DNA of 64,000 nucleotides from Dehalobacter alkaniphilus (GTDB taxonomy: Bacteria; Bacillota; Desulfitobacteriia; Desulfitobacteriales; Syntrophobotulaceae): the NCBI GenBank assembly GCA_040500365.1, contig CP148031.1, positions 620,001 through 684,000 of the forward strand, given 5' to 3'. Position 1 is the stretch's first letter. Every line of letters begins with the position of its first letter. The translations under genes and the position numbers were made by a program. Of this stretch, positions 43,090-51,408 are shown piece by piece. Under the pieces are notes generated by a model. It did no database searches, was not told where the DNA came from, and worked only from the letters and a program-made list of their open reading frames with translations.

Positions 43090-44991
43090 GTGCGCCAAGC
43101 AAAGCTTGGTACTTCTTGCAAGGTGAAAGTCCTTGCTGGGTAAGGTCTAGCCAACCACCCATATCGAGTGTTGCGCCGAAACTGGCAACAGTAAGGCGAA
43201 GCGTACACAGAGAACTATATAGGCCATAGGGGGAACCGTAACTCCTGAAGCAAATTCAGCCTCGTAAACGTGATAAATGCAGATGGCGACGTGTTTAACG
43301 TCACGGAAGCCAACACAGAGGGATCGAAAAGGCAAGATTCCCGAGGGTCTGCCGGGGTCAGAGAACATGGCATGTATGGAGAGAAGGATCAGGAACTTGG
43401 GAGACCCTGTTTGTTCCGGCGAAAGCCGGTAGGACTTACCAATCGAAGAAGAGGAAGGCTGATGACAGACAGGGAGTCGGATTAACCCATACTACTCTGA
43501 GGTCGGGAAAGCCGGCTACATGGGGAAGGGGTTAACGAGAGTATGCAGCTTGCAAAGGAAACATCAACCGGACAAGCAGGATCGGAGAAATTGATGCGAA
43601 CTTCCCTGCAAGGAATAGCACAGAAAGCAAAAAGACTTAAAAGCTATCGATTTCGCAACTTATACCGGATGCTCAACTACAGCTCACTCACAGAAGCCTG
43701 GAAAACGAACAACAAAAAGGCAGCTGCCGGAGTGGACAAAGTAACAGCCAAGGAATTTGCAGAAGAGCTTAAGCAAAACATAGAAAACCTGGCAGAGCAT
43801 TTGGAAAAGAAAAGATATCGGGCAAAGTTGTTACGAAGGGTAGACATACCGAAAGGGGAAGGAAAAACAAGACCGCTGGGAATACCAGCCATAGCGGATA
43901 AGCTCGTGCAGAGCGCAGCGGCAAAGATATTGGAAGCCATCTATGAGCAGGATTTCCTTGCAAGTAGTTATGGATACCGGCCAAAAATCAGTGCTCACAC
44001 AGCAATCAAAGACTTAAGCAAAGAACTCAACTATGGCGACTACAGCTACATCGTAGAAGCAGACATCAAAGGATTCTTTCAAAACATAGACCACGCTTGG
44101 CTAATAAGAATGCTAGAGCAACGAATAGATGACAAGGCATTTCTGGGACTCATCAAAAAGTGGCTCAAAGCAGGAATCTTAAAGCAGGATGGAGAAGTGG
44201 AACATCCAATAACAGGAAGTCCGCAAGGCGGAATCATTAGTCCAATACTAGCGAATACTTATCTGCACTATGTACTTGACCTATGGTTTGAGAAGATAGT
44301 AAAACCAAACTGCGAAGGAGAAGCGTATCTATGCAGGTACTGCGATGATTTTGTATGTGCGTTCCAATATAAAGGAGATGCCGACAAATTCTACAGGTCG
44401 CTACCTAAACGGTTAGAGAAATTCGGACTGGAACTGGCAGTGGATAAGACCCAAATCATCCAATTCAATCGATGGTTGAGAAAACAAAGCAGCAGCTTTG
44501 AATACTTGGGGTTCGAATTTCGATGGGGAGTATCTCGCCGGGGGAAAACAATAATCACCAGGAGAACAGCCAGGAAAAGGTTAAGGAAGTCCCTGGCAAA
44601 CTTCAAAGAATGGTGCAGAGAGAACCGGAACAAAAGACTAAGACGATTGTTCCCGGAGCTAAACAGCAAATTAAGGGGCTATTACAACTACTATGGGCTG
44701 ATAGGAAACTCTGGAAGGCTGAGAGAATTCTACGAACAGGCAATGAAAACCCTGTACAAATGGCTGAATAGAAGGAGTCAAAGGAAAAGCTTTGATTGGA
44801 GCGAGTTTAATAGGGTATTAAAAAGGTATGGAGTACTAACCCCAAGGATAGTCGAAACGAACCAGAAGCAGCTTAGCTTTGGGTTTTAAGCTTTATTACG
44901 GAAGCGAATACTCTTGAAGAGCCCGGTGCGGTAGTTCCGCACGCCGGGATCTGTGCGGGGGGTGTCGGGCGACCGGCATCTCTACCGTGAC
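43090..44991 (+). mobile_element. Group II intron 1 inserted in attC C
   Basis: The 5' end is GTGCGCC at 43090, with a long structured leader before the reverse transcriptase gene. Domain V (GAGCCCGGTGCGG...) is at about 44919-44951 and the 3' end CTACCGTGAC at 44991. The insertion interrupts the R' core of attC C after GTTA. The following cassette resumes as AATGAAATATTT. It is complete by appearance. Confidence 0.85.
43543..44889 (+). CDS. ltrA: Group II intron reverse transcriptase/maturase (intron 1)
   Basis: The 448-residue protein has the RT domains in order: AAAGVDKVTAKEF, RPLGIPAIADKLVQ, SYGYRP, ADIKGFFQNIDH and GSPQGGIISPILAN. The catalytic motif is RYCDDFV in place of the common YADD, so Cys replaces Ala while both aspartates remain. 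The C-terminal GIIM maturase domain includes LRGYYNYYGLIGN and KWLNRRSQR. No endonuclease domain is visible, which is typical of group IIC introns that insert behind hairpins or in attC sites. It is encoded in the intron on the same strand as the cassettes. Confidence 0.9.
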   Translation: MQLAKETSTGQAGSEKLMRTSLQGIAQKAKRLKSYRFRNLYRMLNYSSLTEAWKTNNKKAAAGVDKVTAKEFAEELKQNIENLAEHLEKKRYRAKLLRRVDIPKGEGKTRPLGIPAIADKLVQSAAAKILEAIYEQDFLASSYGYRPKISAHTAIKDLSKELNYGDYSYIVEADIKGFFQNIDHAWLIRMLEQRIDDKAFLGLIKKWLKAGILKQDGEVEHPITGSPQGGIISPILANTYLHYVLDLWFEKIVKPNCEGEAYLCRYCDDFVCAFQYKGDADKFYRSLPKRLEKFGLELAVDKTQIIQFNRWLRKQSSSFEYLGFEFRWGVSRRGKTIITRRTARKRLRKSLANFKEWCRENRNKRLRRLFPELNSKLRGYYNYYGLIGNSGRLREFYEQAMKTLYKWLNRRSQRKSFDWSEFNRVLKRYGVLTPRIVETNQKQLSFGF

Positions 44992-44992
44992 A

Positions 44993-45520
44993 ATGAAATA
45001 TTTGCTTAAGGGGATTAAAGTGATTCAAGAAGATTATAACGAAAATGAACATAGTAAAGAATTATATGCTTACTTTGGTTTAGCAGTATTTCATGCACAA
45101 GTTTTAGAACACCAATTGGTGAACATGATTGTTCTAATGAAAAGCCTGCAAGAAGAAAAAATAACAAGTAATTATATTGAAGCACTTTTTTCAAGAAAAT
45201 TATCAAATACGATGGGACAACTGATAAATGAAATAAAACAAATGTTTAATCTAGAAGACGATGAAATTATGCAACTCAAAACAATTTTAGAAAAAAGAAA
45301 TTTTATTATTCATGATTACTTTAAAGAACGGATTTCATTAGCATACAGTAAAGATGGAAGAGATTCTATGATAATTGAATTAATAGATTTTATTGAGCAA
45401 GCAAACAAAATCGATAAAAAACTTGAAAGATATACGGATGATATGAGTGCAAAATTGGGGATTACCAAAGAATTGCTAACGGCACAAATAGCTAAAATGG
45501 TGGCAAAAACTGATGTTTGA
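44993..45520 (+). CDS. Cassette 3: HEPN-like protein
   Basis: The start is ATG 44993, two bases after the intron's 3' end, so in an uninterrupted cassette it begins right at the recombination point. The 175-residue, mostly helical protein contains KRNFIIHDYFKER near residue 103, matching the R-x4-H motif of HEPN ribonuclease-like domains. No nucleotidyltransferase partner (MNT) is present. HEPN proteins act as RNA-cleaving toxins in defence systems; that role here is inferred from one motif. Confidence 0.5.
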   Translation: MKYLLKGIKVIQEDYNENEHSKELYAYFGLAVFHAQVLEHQLVNMIVLMKSLQEEKITSNYIEALFSRKLSNTMGQLINEIKQMFNLEDDEIMQLKTILEKRNFIIHDYFKERISLAYSKDGRDSMIIELIDFIEQANKIDKKLERYTDDMSAKLGITKELLTAQIAKMVAKTDV

Positions 45521-45546
45521 GTCAATGCTTCGAAGGCAAATACTTC

Positions 45547-45620
45547 ATCTAACACGGCAATTCCGCAACTTAGAATAGATGAATGTATTAAGACGCTGCG
45601 GAACTGCCTGAACGTTATAC
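45547..45620 (+). other. Integron attC site D
   Basis: R'' ATCTAAC (45547-45553), L'' GGCAATTCCGCA (45556-45567), L' TGCGGAACTGCC (45597-45608), R' GTTATAC (45614-45620). R'' with flank, TTCATCTAAC, is complementary to the expected cassette 3 start GTTA + (G/A)ATGAA across intron 1. The spacer is nearly identical to that of attC C. Confidence 0.85.
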
Positions 45621-45688
45621 GAAACCACTGGGTCTTAATGGTTTTTGAGAAAGTATTTTTGATTTAAGTAACAAGGTGGTAATGAACC

Positions 45689-46123
45689 GTGAAAAAATTT
45701 ACGATTTTCTCATTATTCTTCGTTTCCTTGATTTTGTTTTTATCAGCTTGCTAGGCTCTTTTTCCATATTATAGTTCTACGACGGCGATTGAGAATGGCG
45801 ACATAGTGGAATTAAAAGGCAAAATTTACAATATCGATAAACTTGATGAGTTTATTGATAGTATTAATAGAGGAGAGAAGACAAAAGTCCAAATCGATAT
45901 ATATAATACAAAGAATAATCCGGCAATGTACATAATTGAATTTGATGGAAAGCTATTAAGTTATTCATTTACAAGACCTTCAAATGATGATTCTAAAGAT
46001 ATACTTGCTGAAGTTAACGCCGAGATTGTAAAGGCAAGTAGAGAAGAGAATGAAGACGGCATCAAATATTATCTTATAGACAATAGTGGTATTAAAACCT
46101 GTTTTTTTAATGCACCAAAGTGA
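45689..46123 (+). pseudogene. Cassette 4: DUF4362-type lipoprotein with an in-frame TAG
   Basis: A GTG start at 45689 (AAGGTGG site 9 bases upstream) encodes a signal peptide ending in the lipobox FLSAC. The next codon, 45752-45754, is TAG. The same frame continues without error to 46123: NGDIVELKGKIYNIDKLDEF and onward is typical of DUF4362 lipoproteins found in Bacilli. Either the gene is disrupted by one nonsense mutation, or the stop is read through. A GTG at 45806 could give an unsecreted fragment. It is the only gene of cassette 4. Confidence 0.7.
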
Positions 46124-46162
46124 TTTTATATTAATGTTTGGGCAATTCTTTGCCGTGGCATC

Positions 46163-46199
46163 GTATAACACAGGATTTACGCAACTTTGTATAGATGAC
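46163..46199 (+). other. Truncated attC half-site E
   Basis: R'' GTATAAC (46163-46169) is complementary to the start of cassette 4 (GTTATACGA at 45614), but the L' and R' half is missing: the sequence runs directly into attC F. Confidence 0.65.
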
Positions 46200-46275
46200 A
46201 CATAACACGGTTTTCCCGACACTTGGAGAATGATGCATGCGGTTAGGGCGCGTCGGGAACACCTGGACGTTATAT
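46200..46275 (+). other. Integron attC site F
   Basis: R'' ACATAAC (46200-46206), L'' GGTTTTCCCGAC (46209-46220), L' GTCGGGAACACC (46252-46263), R' GTTATAT (46269-46275). Its spacer type (CACTTGGAGAATGATGCATG-like) differs from that of attC B, C and D and recurs in H and I. Confidence 0.8.
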
Positions 46276-46328
46276 GACATGACCACCCTCTGGGGTGTGT
46301 TTGTTAAGTGAGTTTAAGGAGGAATTGT

Positions 46329-47513
46329 ATGTCAATAGATAAAAATATTGATGGGATTACTTTGGAAGATATTGAGAACTTAATAACAAATGAGGTTTGT
46401 GAATGTAGAAACTTGGAATACAAACTCGAACTACCTGATTCAGGTGATAAGAAGAGGGAGCTTTTATATGATATTTCTGCAATGGCAAATGCTGGCGGCG
46501 GGGATATAATTTTTGGGATAAGAGAAGACTCCGGAAAACCCATAGCAATAGAGGGTATTCAAACACAAAATGCTGATTCAATAATATTATCATTCGAAAA
46601 CAGTATTAGAGACTGCATATCACCAAGAATTATCGGATTAGCTGTTCGTTCTTTGAAAGTATCAGAAGGTCAATATATCTTTATGTTTAGAATTCCTAGA
46701 ACTTTGAACTTTCCTCATATGGTTACAATGGGAGGAACACAACGATTTTTTACACGGAATTCTGCAGGAAAATATCCAATGGATGTTACAGAAATTAGAG
46801 CAGCATTTCTTACGGGAACAAGTTTCATTGAACAAGCTAAATCTTGGCGGATGGATAGATTAAATAGGTTACTACTAAACAAAGGAGCCACTCCAATCGA
46901 GGGAGGGGCAAAAATTGTATTGCATTTGATTCCATTATCGTCAATGGATATTCAAAGTTATTTGGATGTTAAAATCTTGAAAGACCAGACATCAAATTTA
47001 TGGCCATTTTACACAACTGGAATGGACTATCGCTATAACCTTGATGGTTTTCTTACCTTTGCGTTATGGCCAGGTAGTGTTTTACCTCATGGATATGTTC
47101 AATTTTTCAGAACTGGTCAAATCGAATCTGTTGATATTGGCTTATTAAAGCCACTAGAGGATAATAGAAAATTCATTGCCTCTATAAAATATGAAGAGGA
47201 TGTTATCAATCATACAAGAAAATATTTAAATGCGATGAAATCAGTTGGTATTCAACCACCTATAGTAATAGAGCTAGCTCTTCTAGGTGTTAGAGATTAT
47301 TACATGGGTGTGGGCCAACGGTTTGCACGCTTTGGTACACCAGATCTAATAAAGGAAGATGATTTGGTTTTGCCTGGAGTATTAATAGAAAATTGGGATG
47401 CTGATTTGGGAAAGTTACTAAGGCCTATATTTGATACCGTTTGGAATTCATGCGGGTGGTCCGGTTCTCTGAATTATGATGAGGCAGGGAATTGGAGACC
47501 ACATTCAGAGTAA
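46329..47513 (+). CDS. Cassette 5: AlbA_2 (Schlafen-type) domain protein
   Basis: The start ATG 46329 follows AGGAGG. The first 150 residues form an AlbA_2 domain: CECRNLEYKLELPDSGDKK, then ELLYDISAMANAGGGDIIFGI, the conserved GG-IIFGI segment. The remaining 240 residues are uncharacterised. The protein has about 394 residues. AlbA_2 domains are linked to nucleic-acid binding or cleavage and occur in helicase-like regulators and in phage-defence loci. It fills cassette 5, from 46270 to attC G, and is much larger than typical integron cargo. Confidence 0.8.
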   Translation: MSIDKNIDGITLEDIENLITNEVCECRNLEYKLELPDSGDKKRELLYDISAMANAGGGDIIFGIREDSGKPIAIEGIQTQNADSIILSFENSIRDCISPRIIGLAVRSLKVSEGQYIFMFRIPRTLNFPHMVTMGGTQRFFTRNSAGKYPMDVTEIRAAFLTGTSFIEQAKSWRMDRLNRLLLNKGATPIEGGAKIVLHLIPLSSMDIQSYLDVKILKDQTSNLWPFYTTGMDYRYNLDGFLTFALWPGSVLPHGYVQFFRTGQIESVDIGLLKPLEDNRKFIASIKYEEDVINHTRKYLNAMKSVGIQPPIVIELALLGVRDYYMGVGQRFARFGTPDLIKEDDLVLPGVLIENWDADLGKLLRPIFDTVWNSCGWSGSLNYDEAGNWRPHSE

Positions 47514-47568
47514 AATTTGGATTGCATTTTGGGTCTGGGTGGTCACATCATATAACAGTGAATTCCCA

Positions 47569-49496
47569 GTGCGTCCTGGCAGGTCGCACGTTCTAACGGG
47601 GGCAGATCCCGTCGAAGTAAGGTCTAGCCAACCGCTCCGTATCGAGTCTTAGAGGTATTGCGGTAACGTGATGCTTTAAGCGTAGACAGAAAGTCAGCGA
47701 GGTAGAATTGACCGGTTGGTAACCGGCAGTGAACGGTATCGAGCCCCGAAAATGCTGTAACTAATGAGGATGGCCGAAGCGGTTGGGAACGTGGAAGGCA
47801 ACAGCTATCTGTACGAAAATGGCGAGTGCGGATAGACACCTCCGGGGTCTAAGGCCCTACCTAGCTGAACAACAAGAATGTGCGGAAACCCAGGGAGATC
47901 CCGGAAAGGTCTTTCCGCAAGGAGAGTATGCCGAACAAGCCGAAGAGGCAAGGAAGGCAAAAGCCGCCGGGAAGTCGGATTACGCTAATAGTACTGATGA
48001 CTTCAGGTAATGCTGAACGAGGGAAGGAGTGTAACATATGGAACCGCCTGCAAAGGACACACTAACCGGACGCAGAACCGGAGAAACAGTGAGAACAAAA
48101 CTTGCAAGCATAGCACAAAGAGCCCAAAGACATAAGAAAGCAAAATTCTGTTCCTTAGCCCATCTCATGAGCAAAGGGACACTGAGAGAAGCGTTCAGAA
48201 GACTATCCGGTACAGCAGCTTCGGGAATAGACGGAGAAACAAAAGCATCCTATGGGGGAAATCTTGAAGAAAACCTAAGAAACTTGCTGGAACAGCTCAA
48301 AGAAGGATCATACAGACCGACACCGGTGCGTAGGAAATTCATACCTAAAGCAGGAAGCAATAAACTCAGACCACTCGGAATCCCTGTACTGGAAGACAAA
48401 CTGGTGCAGAACGCTCTGGTGATCATTCTGGAAAGCATCTATGAGCAGGATTTCTTGGAAGATTCCTACGGATTCAGACCGGGCAGAAGTCAACACGACG
48501 CCCTAAAAGATCTGAGCCGGAAAATAGGGACCAGGAAAGTCGGGTATATCGTAGATGCCGACATTCGCGGCTACTTTGATCATGTCGACCATGAGTGGCT
48601 GCTGAAAATGCTCCAAGAACGAATCAGTGACAGCAAAATACTGAAGCTCATCAAAAGATTCCTCAAAGCAGGGGTAATGGAAGAAGGAAAACTGAGCAAG
48701 ACCGAAGAAGGCGTTCCCCAGGGAGGAAGCCTATCTCCATTGTTGGGAAACATCTACCTGCACTATGTGCTTGACTTATGGTTTAACAAAATAATAACAA
48801 AACAGTGCCAGGGAGAAGCTTATCTTACTCGTTTTGCGGATGATACAGTTGCCTGCTTTCAATACCAAAAAGATGCTGAGCGGTTTTACGAAGCCTTAAA
48901 GAAACGGCTGAAGAAGTTTAATCTGGAAATAGCAGAAGAGAAAACCAGAATCATCGAGTTTGGCAGGTATGCCCAAAGAGATGTTCAAAGACGGGGAGGA
49001 AGAAAGCCGGAAACATTCGACTTTCTGGGAATCACCCACTACTGCGGAAGAAGCCGGAAAGGGCGATTCAAGCTAAGATGGAAAACAGCCCGGAAGAAAT
49101 TCCAGGCCAAGCTCATAGAATTTAATGAGTGGATAAAAACAAACCGAAACCTGCCGTTTAAAGACATCTGGAAGAAAGTCAATGCTAAACTCAGAGGGCA
49201 CTACAACTATTACGGAGTCAGTGATAACTGGCAAGGGCTATTGGAATACCGAAATCAGGTAGAACGCATACTCTATAAATGGCTGAAACGGAGAAGCCAG
49301 CGAACCAAACTAACCTGGCCACGTTTTAACCAGATGCTAGAGAGATATCCGCTGGTCAGGCCGAAATCACTAATCAATCTCAATTCAGCCTTTGTGTAAA
49401 GAGGACCATGTGTGGAGCCGGATGCCTTAATTGGGCACGTCCGGTTCTGAGAGGGTTGTGGCTCTAGGAGGAGCCCTTCTACTCACCAAATCTGAG
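47569..49496 (+). mobile_element. Group II intron 2 inserted in attC G
   Basis: The 5' end is GTGCGTCCTGGCAGG at 47569 and the 3' end CTACTCAC(C) at 49496 or 49497. Domain V (GAGCCGGATGCC...) is near 49414. Comparison with empty attC B shows that the exons join as GAATTCCCA + AAATCTG, which would put the end at 49497, although the usual AY rule favours 49496. Confidence 0.85.
48038..49399 (+). CDS. ltrA: Group II intron reverse transcriptase/maturase (intron 2)
   Basis: The 453-residue protein has GTAASGIDGETKASY, RPLGIPVLEDKLVQ, SYGFRPGRSQHDALK, ADIRGYFDHVDHEW, GVPQGGSLSPLLGN and the catalytic FADDTVACF. The maturase domain contains LRGHYNYYGVSDNW and KWLKRRSQR, and no HNH nuclease follows. 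The start ATG 48038 follows GGAAGGAG. It is clearly different from the intron 1 enzyme (FADD against YCDD), so the two introns are separate lineages that reached the same kind of target. Confidence 0.9.
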   Translation: MEPPAKDTLTGRRTGETVRTKLASIAQRAQRHKKAKFCSLAHLMSKGTLREAFRRLSGTAASGIDGETKASYGGNLEENLRNLLEQLKEGSYRPTPVRRKFIPKAGSNKLRPLGIPVLEDKLVQNALVIILESIYEQDFLEDSYGFRPGRSQHDALKDLSRKIGTRKVGYIVDADIRGYFDHVDHEWLLKMLQERISDSKILKLIKRFLKAGVMEEGKLSKTEEGVPQGGSLSPLLGNIYLHYVLDLWFNKIITKQCQGEAYLTRFADDTVACFQYQKDAERFYEALKKRLKKFNLEIAEEKTRIIEFGRYAQRDVQRRGGRKPETFDFLGITHYCGRSRKGRFKLRWKTARKKFQAKLIEFNEWIKTNRNLPFKDIWKKVNAKLRGHYNYYGVSDNWQGLLEYRNQVERILYKWLKRRSQRTKLTWPRFNQMLERYPLVRPKSLINLNSAFV

Positions 49497-49602
49497 AGAA
49501 TATGCAAGTAGTAACTAGACTTCGGGAATTCACGAAACGTTCTACGACATATCCCGCACGGACGCGCCGTCCTGGCGCGCAAATAAAATTGAAGGGGATC
49601 AT

Positions 49603-50361
49603 ATGAAAGAATTATCAATAGCTGATATTTTTCGTCAAGGCTTTGAACTTTACAAGAAGTACTTCAGGATTTTATTCGCTGTATCATTTTTTATAGCTAT
49701 CATTAATCTTTTTAATATCGTACCTCAATTTTTGTATCAGCTACTAAATGAACAAATATTTCTTATATTAGAGTTTGTTGTAGGTTTGATTACAGCATTT
49801 TTAAACGTCAAGTATGGTATATGTATGTTAATTGTTATCTGGGAGTCAATCCATAATAGAAGAATCAATATTGAGAAGGCGTATGAACAATCATCGAAGT
49901 ATTTTTGGAGAAGTATAGGCAACACTTTTTTAGTAGGTTTGACAGTTTGTATTCCTATGTTATTACTAGGTTTTGTTTTAAGATCATCCTTAGAAGTTTT
50001 CTATAAATATCCATTGATTATTATCTTGTCTTTAGTAATAGCTTTGATATCGGCATATTTTTATTTTGCTCCTATTTCAGTACCGCTTTCACCGGAAATT
50101 GACAATAAACTATGGTATAGCATGTATTTAGTAAAAAATCATGTTATAAAAGTAATTATTATTATTTTTATAAGTACATATCTTCTTCATATTCCGTGGT
50201 ACGTTATTCACTCTTTTGGAACGATTTCGCCAGCGTATTTTACTTTATTAAGAGGTAGTATTAATGTCGCGATTAATCTGTTTCTTTTACCTTTCTCTTT
50301 AACTATTACAGTTGTGTTGTATGATAAGTTGATTAAGCTAAAAGATAAAAAGAAAAGCTGA
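49603..50361 (+). CDS. Cassette 6: multi-pass membrane protein of unknown function
   Basis: This 252-residue protein starts at ATG 49603 after GAAGGGG and has about six hydrophobic segments. Its opening (SIADIFRQGFELYKKYFRILFA) resembles the membrane domain found in glycerophosphodiester phosphodiesterase-associated and DUF975-like proteins. No catalytic motif is visible. The AT-rich coding sequence matches the other cassettes. It is bounded by the attC G core (49539) and attC H (50414). Confidence 0.6.
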   Translation: MKELSIADIFRQGFELYKKYFRILFAVSFFIAIINLFNIVPQFLYQLLNEQIFLILEFVVGLITAFLNVKYGICMLIVIWESIHNRRINIEKAYEQSSKYFWRSIGNTFLVGLTVCIPMLLLGFVLRSSLEVFYKYPLIIILSLVIALISAYFYFAPISVPLSPEIDNKLWYSMYLVKNHVIKVIIIIFISTYLLHIPWYVIHSFGTISPAYFTLLRGSINVAINLFLLPFSLTITVVLYDKLIKLKDKKKS

Positions 50362-50413
50362 AAATAAGTGTGCGCCATCCGGGCGCACTCTGAATCAGGG
50401 GGCGGGATACGTC

Positions 50414-50491
50414 GTAGAACAGCCGGTTCCCGCCACTTGGAGGAATGATGCATGCGGTTGGGACGCGTCGGCAATACTCGAGACGTTAGGC
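50414..50491 (+). other. Integron attC site H
   Basis: R'' GTAGAAC (50414-50420), L'' CCGGTTCCCGCC (50423-50434), a spacer like attC F, a poorly conserved L' (GCGTCGGCAATACTCG) and R' GTTAGGC (50485-50491). R'' is complementary to the cassette 6 start (GTTCTACGAC at 49539). Confidence 0.75.
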
Positions 50492-50508
50492 GACATGTGG
50501 CGGTATCT

Positions 50509-51115
50509 GCCATCCACAGACTGTGTAAAAACACAGGAAATAATAAATAAATATGGTATAATTAAGTAAAAAATTAGTTATTCAAGGAGAATAATTATGC
50601 CATATAAAAGCGGAATAAACCGAGAACAAGTAACTCTATTTCCGGAAACCTTAGATGATTATATAGCAGAGGACAATGAAGTTCAGTTTATTGACGCATT
50701 TGTAGATAATCTAGAAATAGAATTTAAGTATTCGAAAGCATGTGAAACGGGCTGCCCTCCATATAACCCCAAGGATCTGCTAAAGCTCTACCTCTATGGA
50801 TACATCAATGCAATCAGATCAAGCAGAAAACTTGAAAAGGAAAGTCATAGAAATTTAGAGGTAATGTGGCTTTTGAAAAGACTAACACCTGATCATAAAA
50901 CGATAGCGAACTTCAGGAAAGACAACAAAGAAGAAATCTCAAAAGTGTTTAAAGAATTCACACTACTCTGTAAGAAACTATCTATGTTTGGTGGAGAGCT
51001 AGTACCGGTAGACGGAAGTAAGTTTAAAGCGGTAAATTCTAAAAAACAGAACGTCGTAAAAGAAAAAGCGGTAGCAAGAATAAAAGAAATTGAGAAGCAA
51101 ATAGAAGAGTACATG
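50509..51115 (+). mobile_element. Truncated IS1182-type insertion sequence, copy 1
   Basis: It begins GCCATCCACAGACTGTG, the same left end as the decayed copy at 56641, and contains an inner CACAG/CTGTG repeat and a TATAAT. The right part is replaced by group II intron debris from about 51115. Confidence 0.7.
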
Positions 51116-51163
51116 AACCTAATTTATTTACACACTGGCAATACCGTAACAGGAATGTTGTAA
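50597..51163 (+). pseudogene. IS1182-family transposase, 3'-truncated
   Basis: Residues 1-174 match the N-terminal part of IS1182-type transposases: YKSGINREQVTLFPETLDDY, the YGYINAIRSSRKLE segment and DHKTIANFRKDN, then the catalytic-region VPVDGSKFKAVNSKK. After EEYM the similarity to copy 2 stops and an unrelated LIYLHTGNTVTGML tail is read into intron sequence. The DDE core is incomplete, so it cannot transpose. Confidence 0.75.
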
Positions 51164-51178
51164 TGAGTTGAATGATAA

Positions 51179-51252
51179 GAGCCGGATGAGGGGAGACTTT
51201 CAAGTCCGGTTCCGTGAGAAGTTAAGGGTGAAATTCCCTTGGCTTACTCGAC
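51179..51252 (+). mobile_element. Group II intron 3'-end remnant (type B)
   Basis: Domain V (GAGCCGGATGAGG... GTCCGGTTC, 51179-51212) is followed by a domain VI hairpin and the end CTTACTCGAC. Nothing else of this intron remains. Confidence 0.7.
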
Positions 51253-51290
51253 TGCGGGGGGTGCCGGGTAACCGGCATCTCTACCGTGAC
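51253..51290 (+). mobile_element. Group II intron 3'-end remnant (type A, like intron 1)
   Basis: Thirty-eight bases match intron 1 positions 44954-44991 with three differences and end CTACCGTGAC, followed by GATGAAAT, like the exon after intron 1. The type B end abuts it exactly after the domain V position. Confidence 0.75.
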
Positions 51291-51408
51291 GATGAAATTT
51301 TCCATATCTGCGTATTCCTTAATAGTCTAGTTTTTTGCTAGGGAACTTACTTTGTAGAATAAGAAAAGACCCCTTTTATGGGATCTCAACGATGTATTTG
51401 TTCAATCT

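Larger units (their letters stand above)
47550..49545 (+). other. Integron attC site G, its spacer interrupted by group II intron 2
   Basis: R'' ATATAAC (47550-47556) and L'' GTGAATTCCC (47558-47567) lie left of the intron. Spacer, L' GGGAATTCAC (49524-49533) and R' GTTCTAC (49539-49545) lie right of it. R'' with flank (CATCATATAAC) is complementary to the cassette 5 start (GTTATATGA). The joined site is nearly the same as attC B. Confidence 0.85.

Noticed and set aside
43000..44950. An ordinary retron or DGR reverse transcriptase at 43543
   Set aside because: The GIIM maturase domain, the GTGCG 5' end and domain V/VI sequences identify a group II intron; no template/variable repeat or msr-msd layout is visible.
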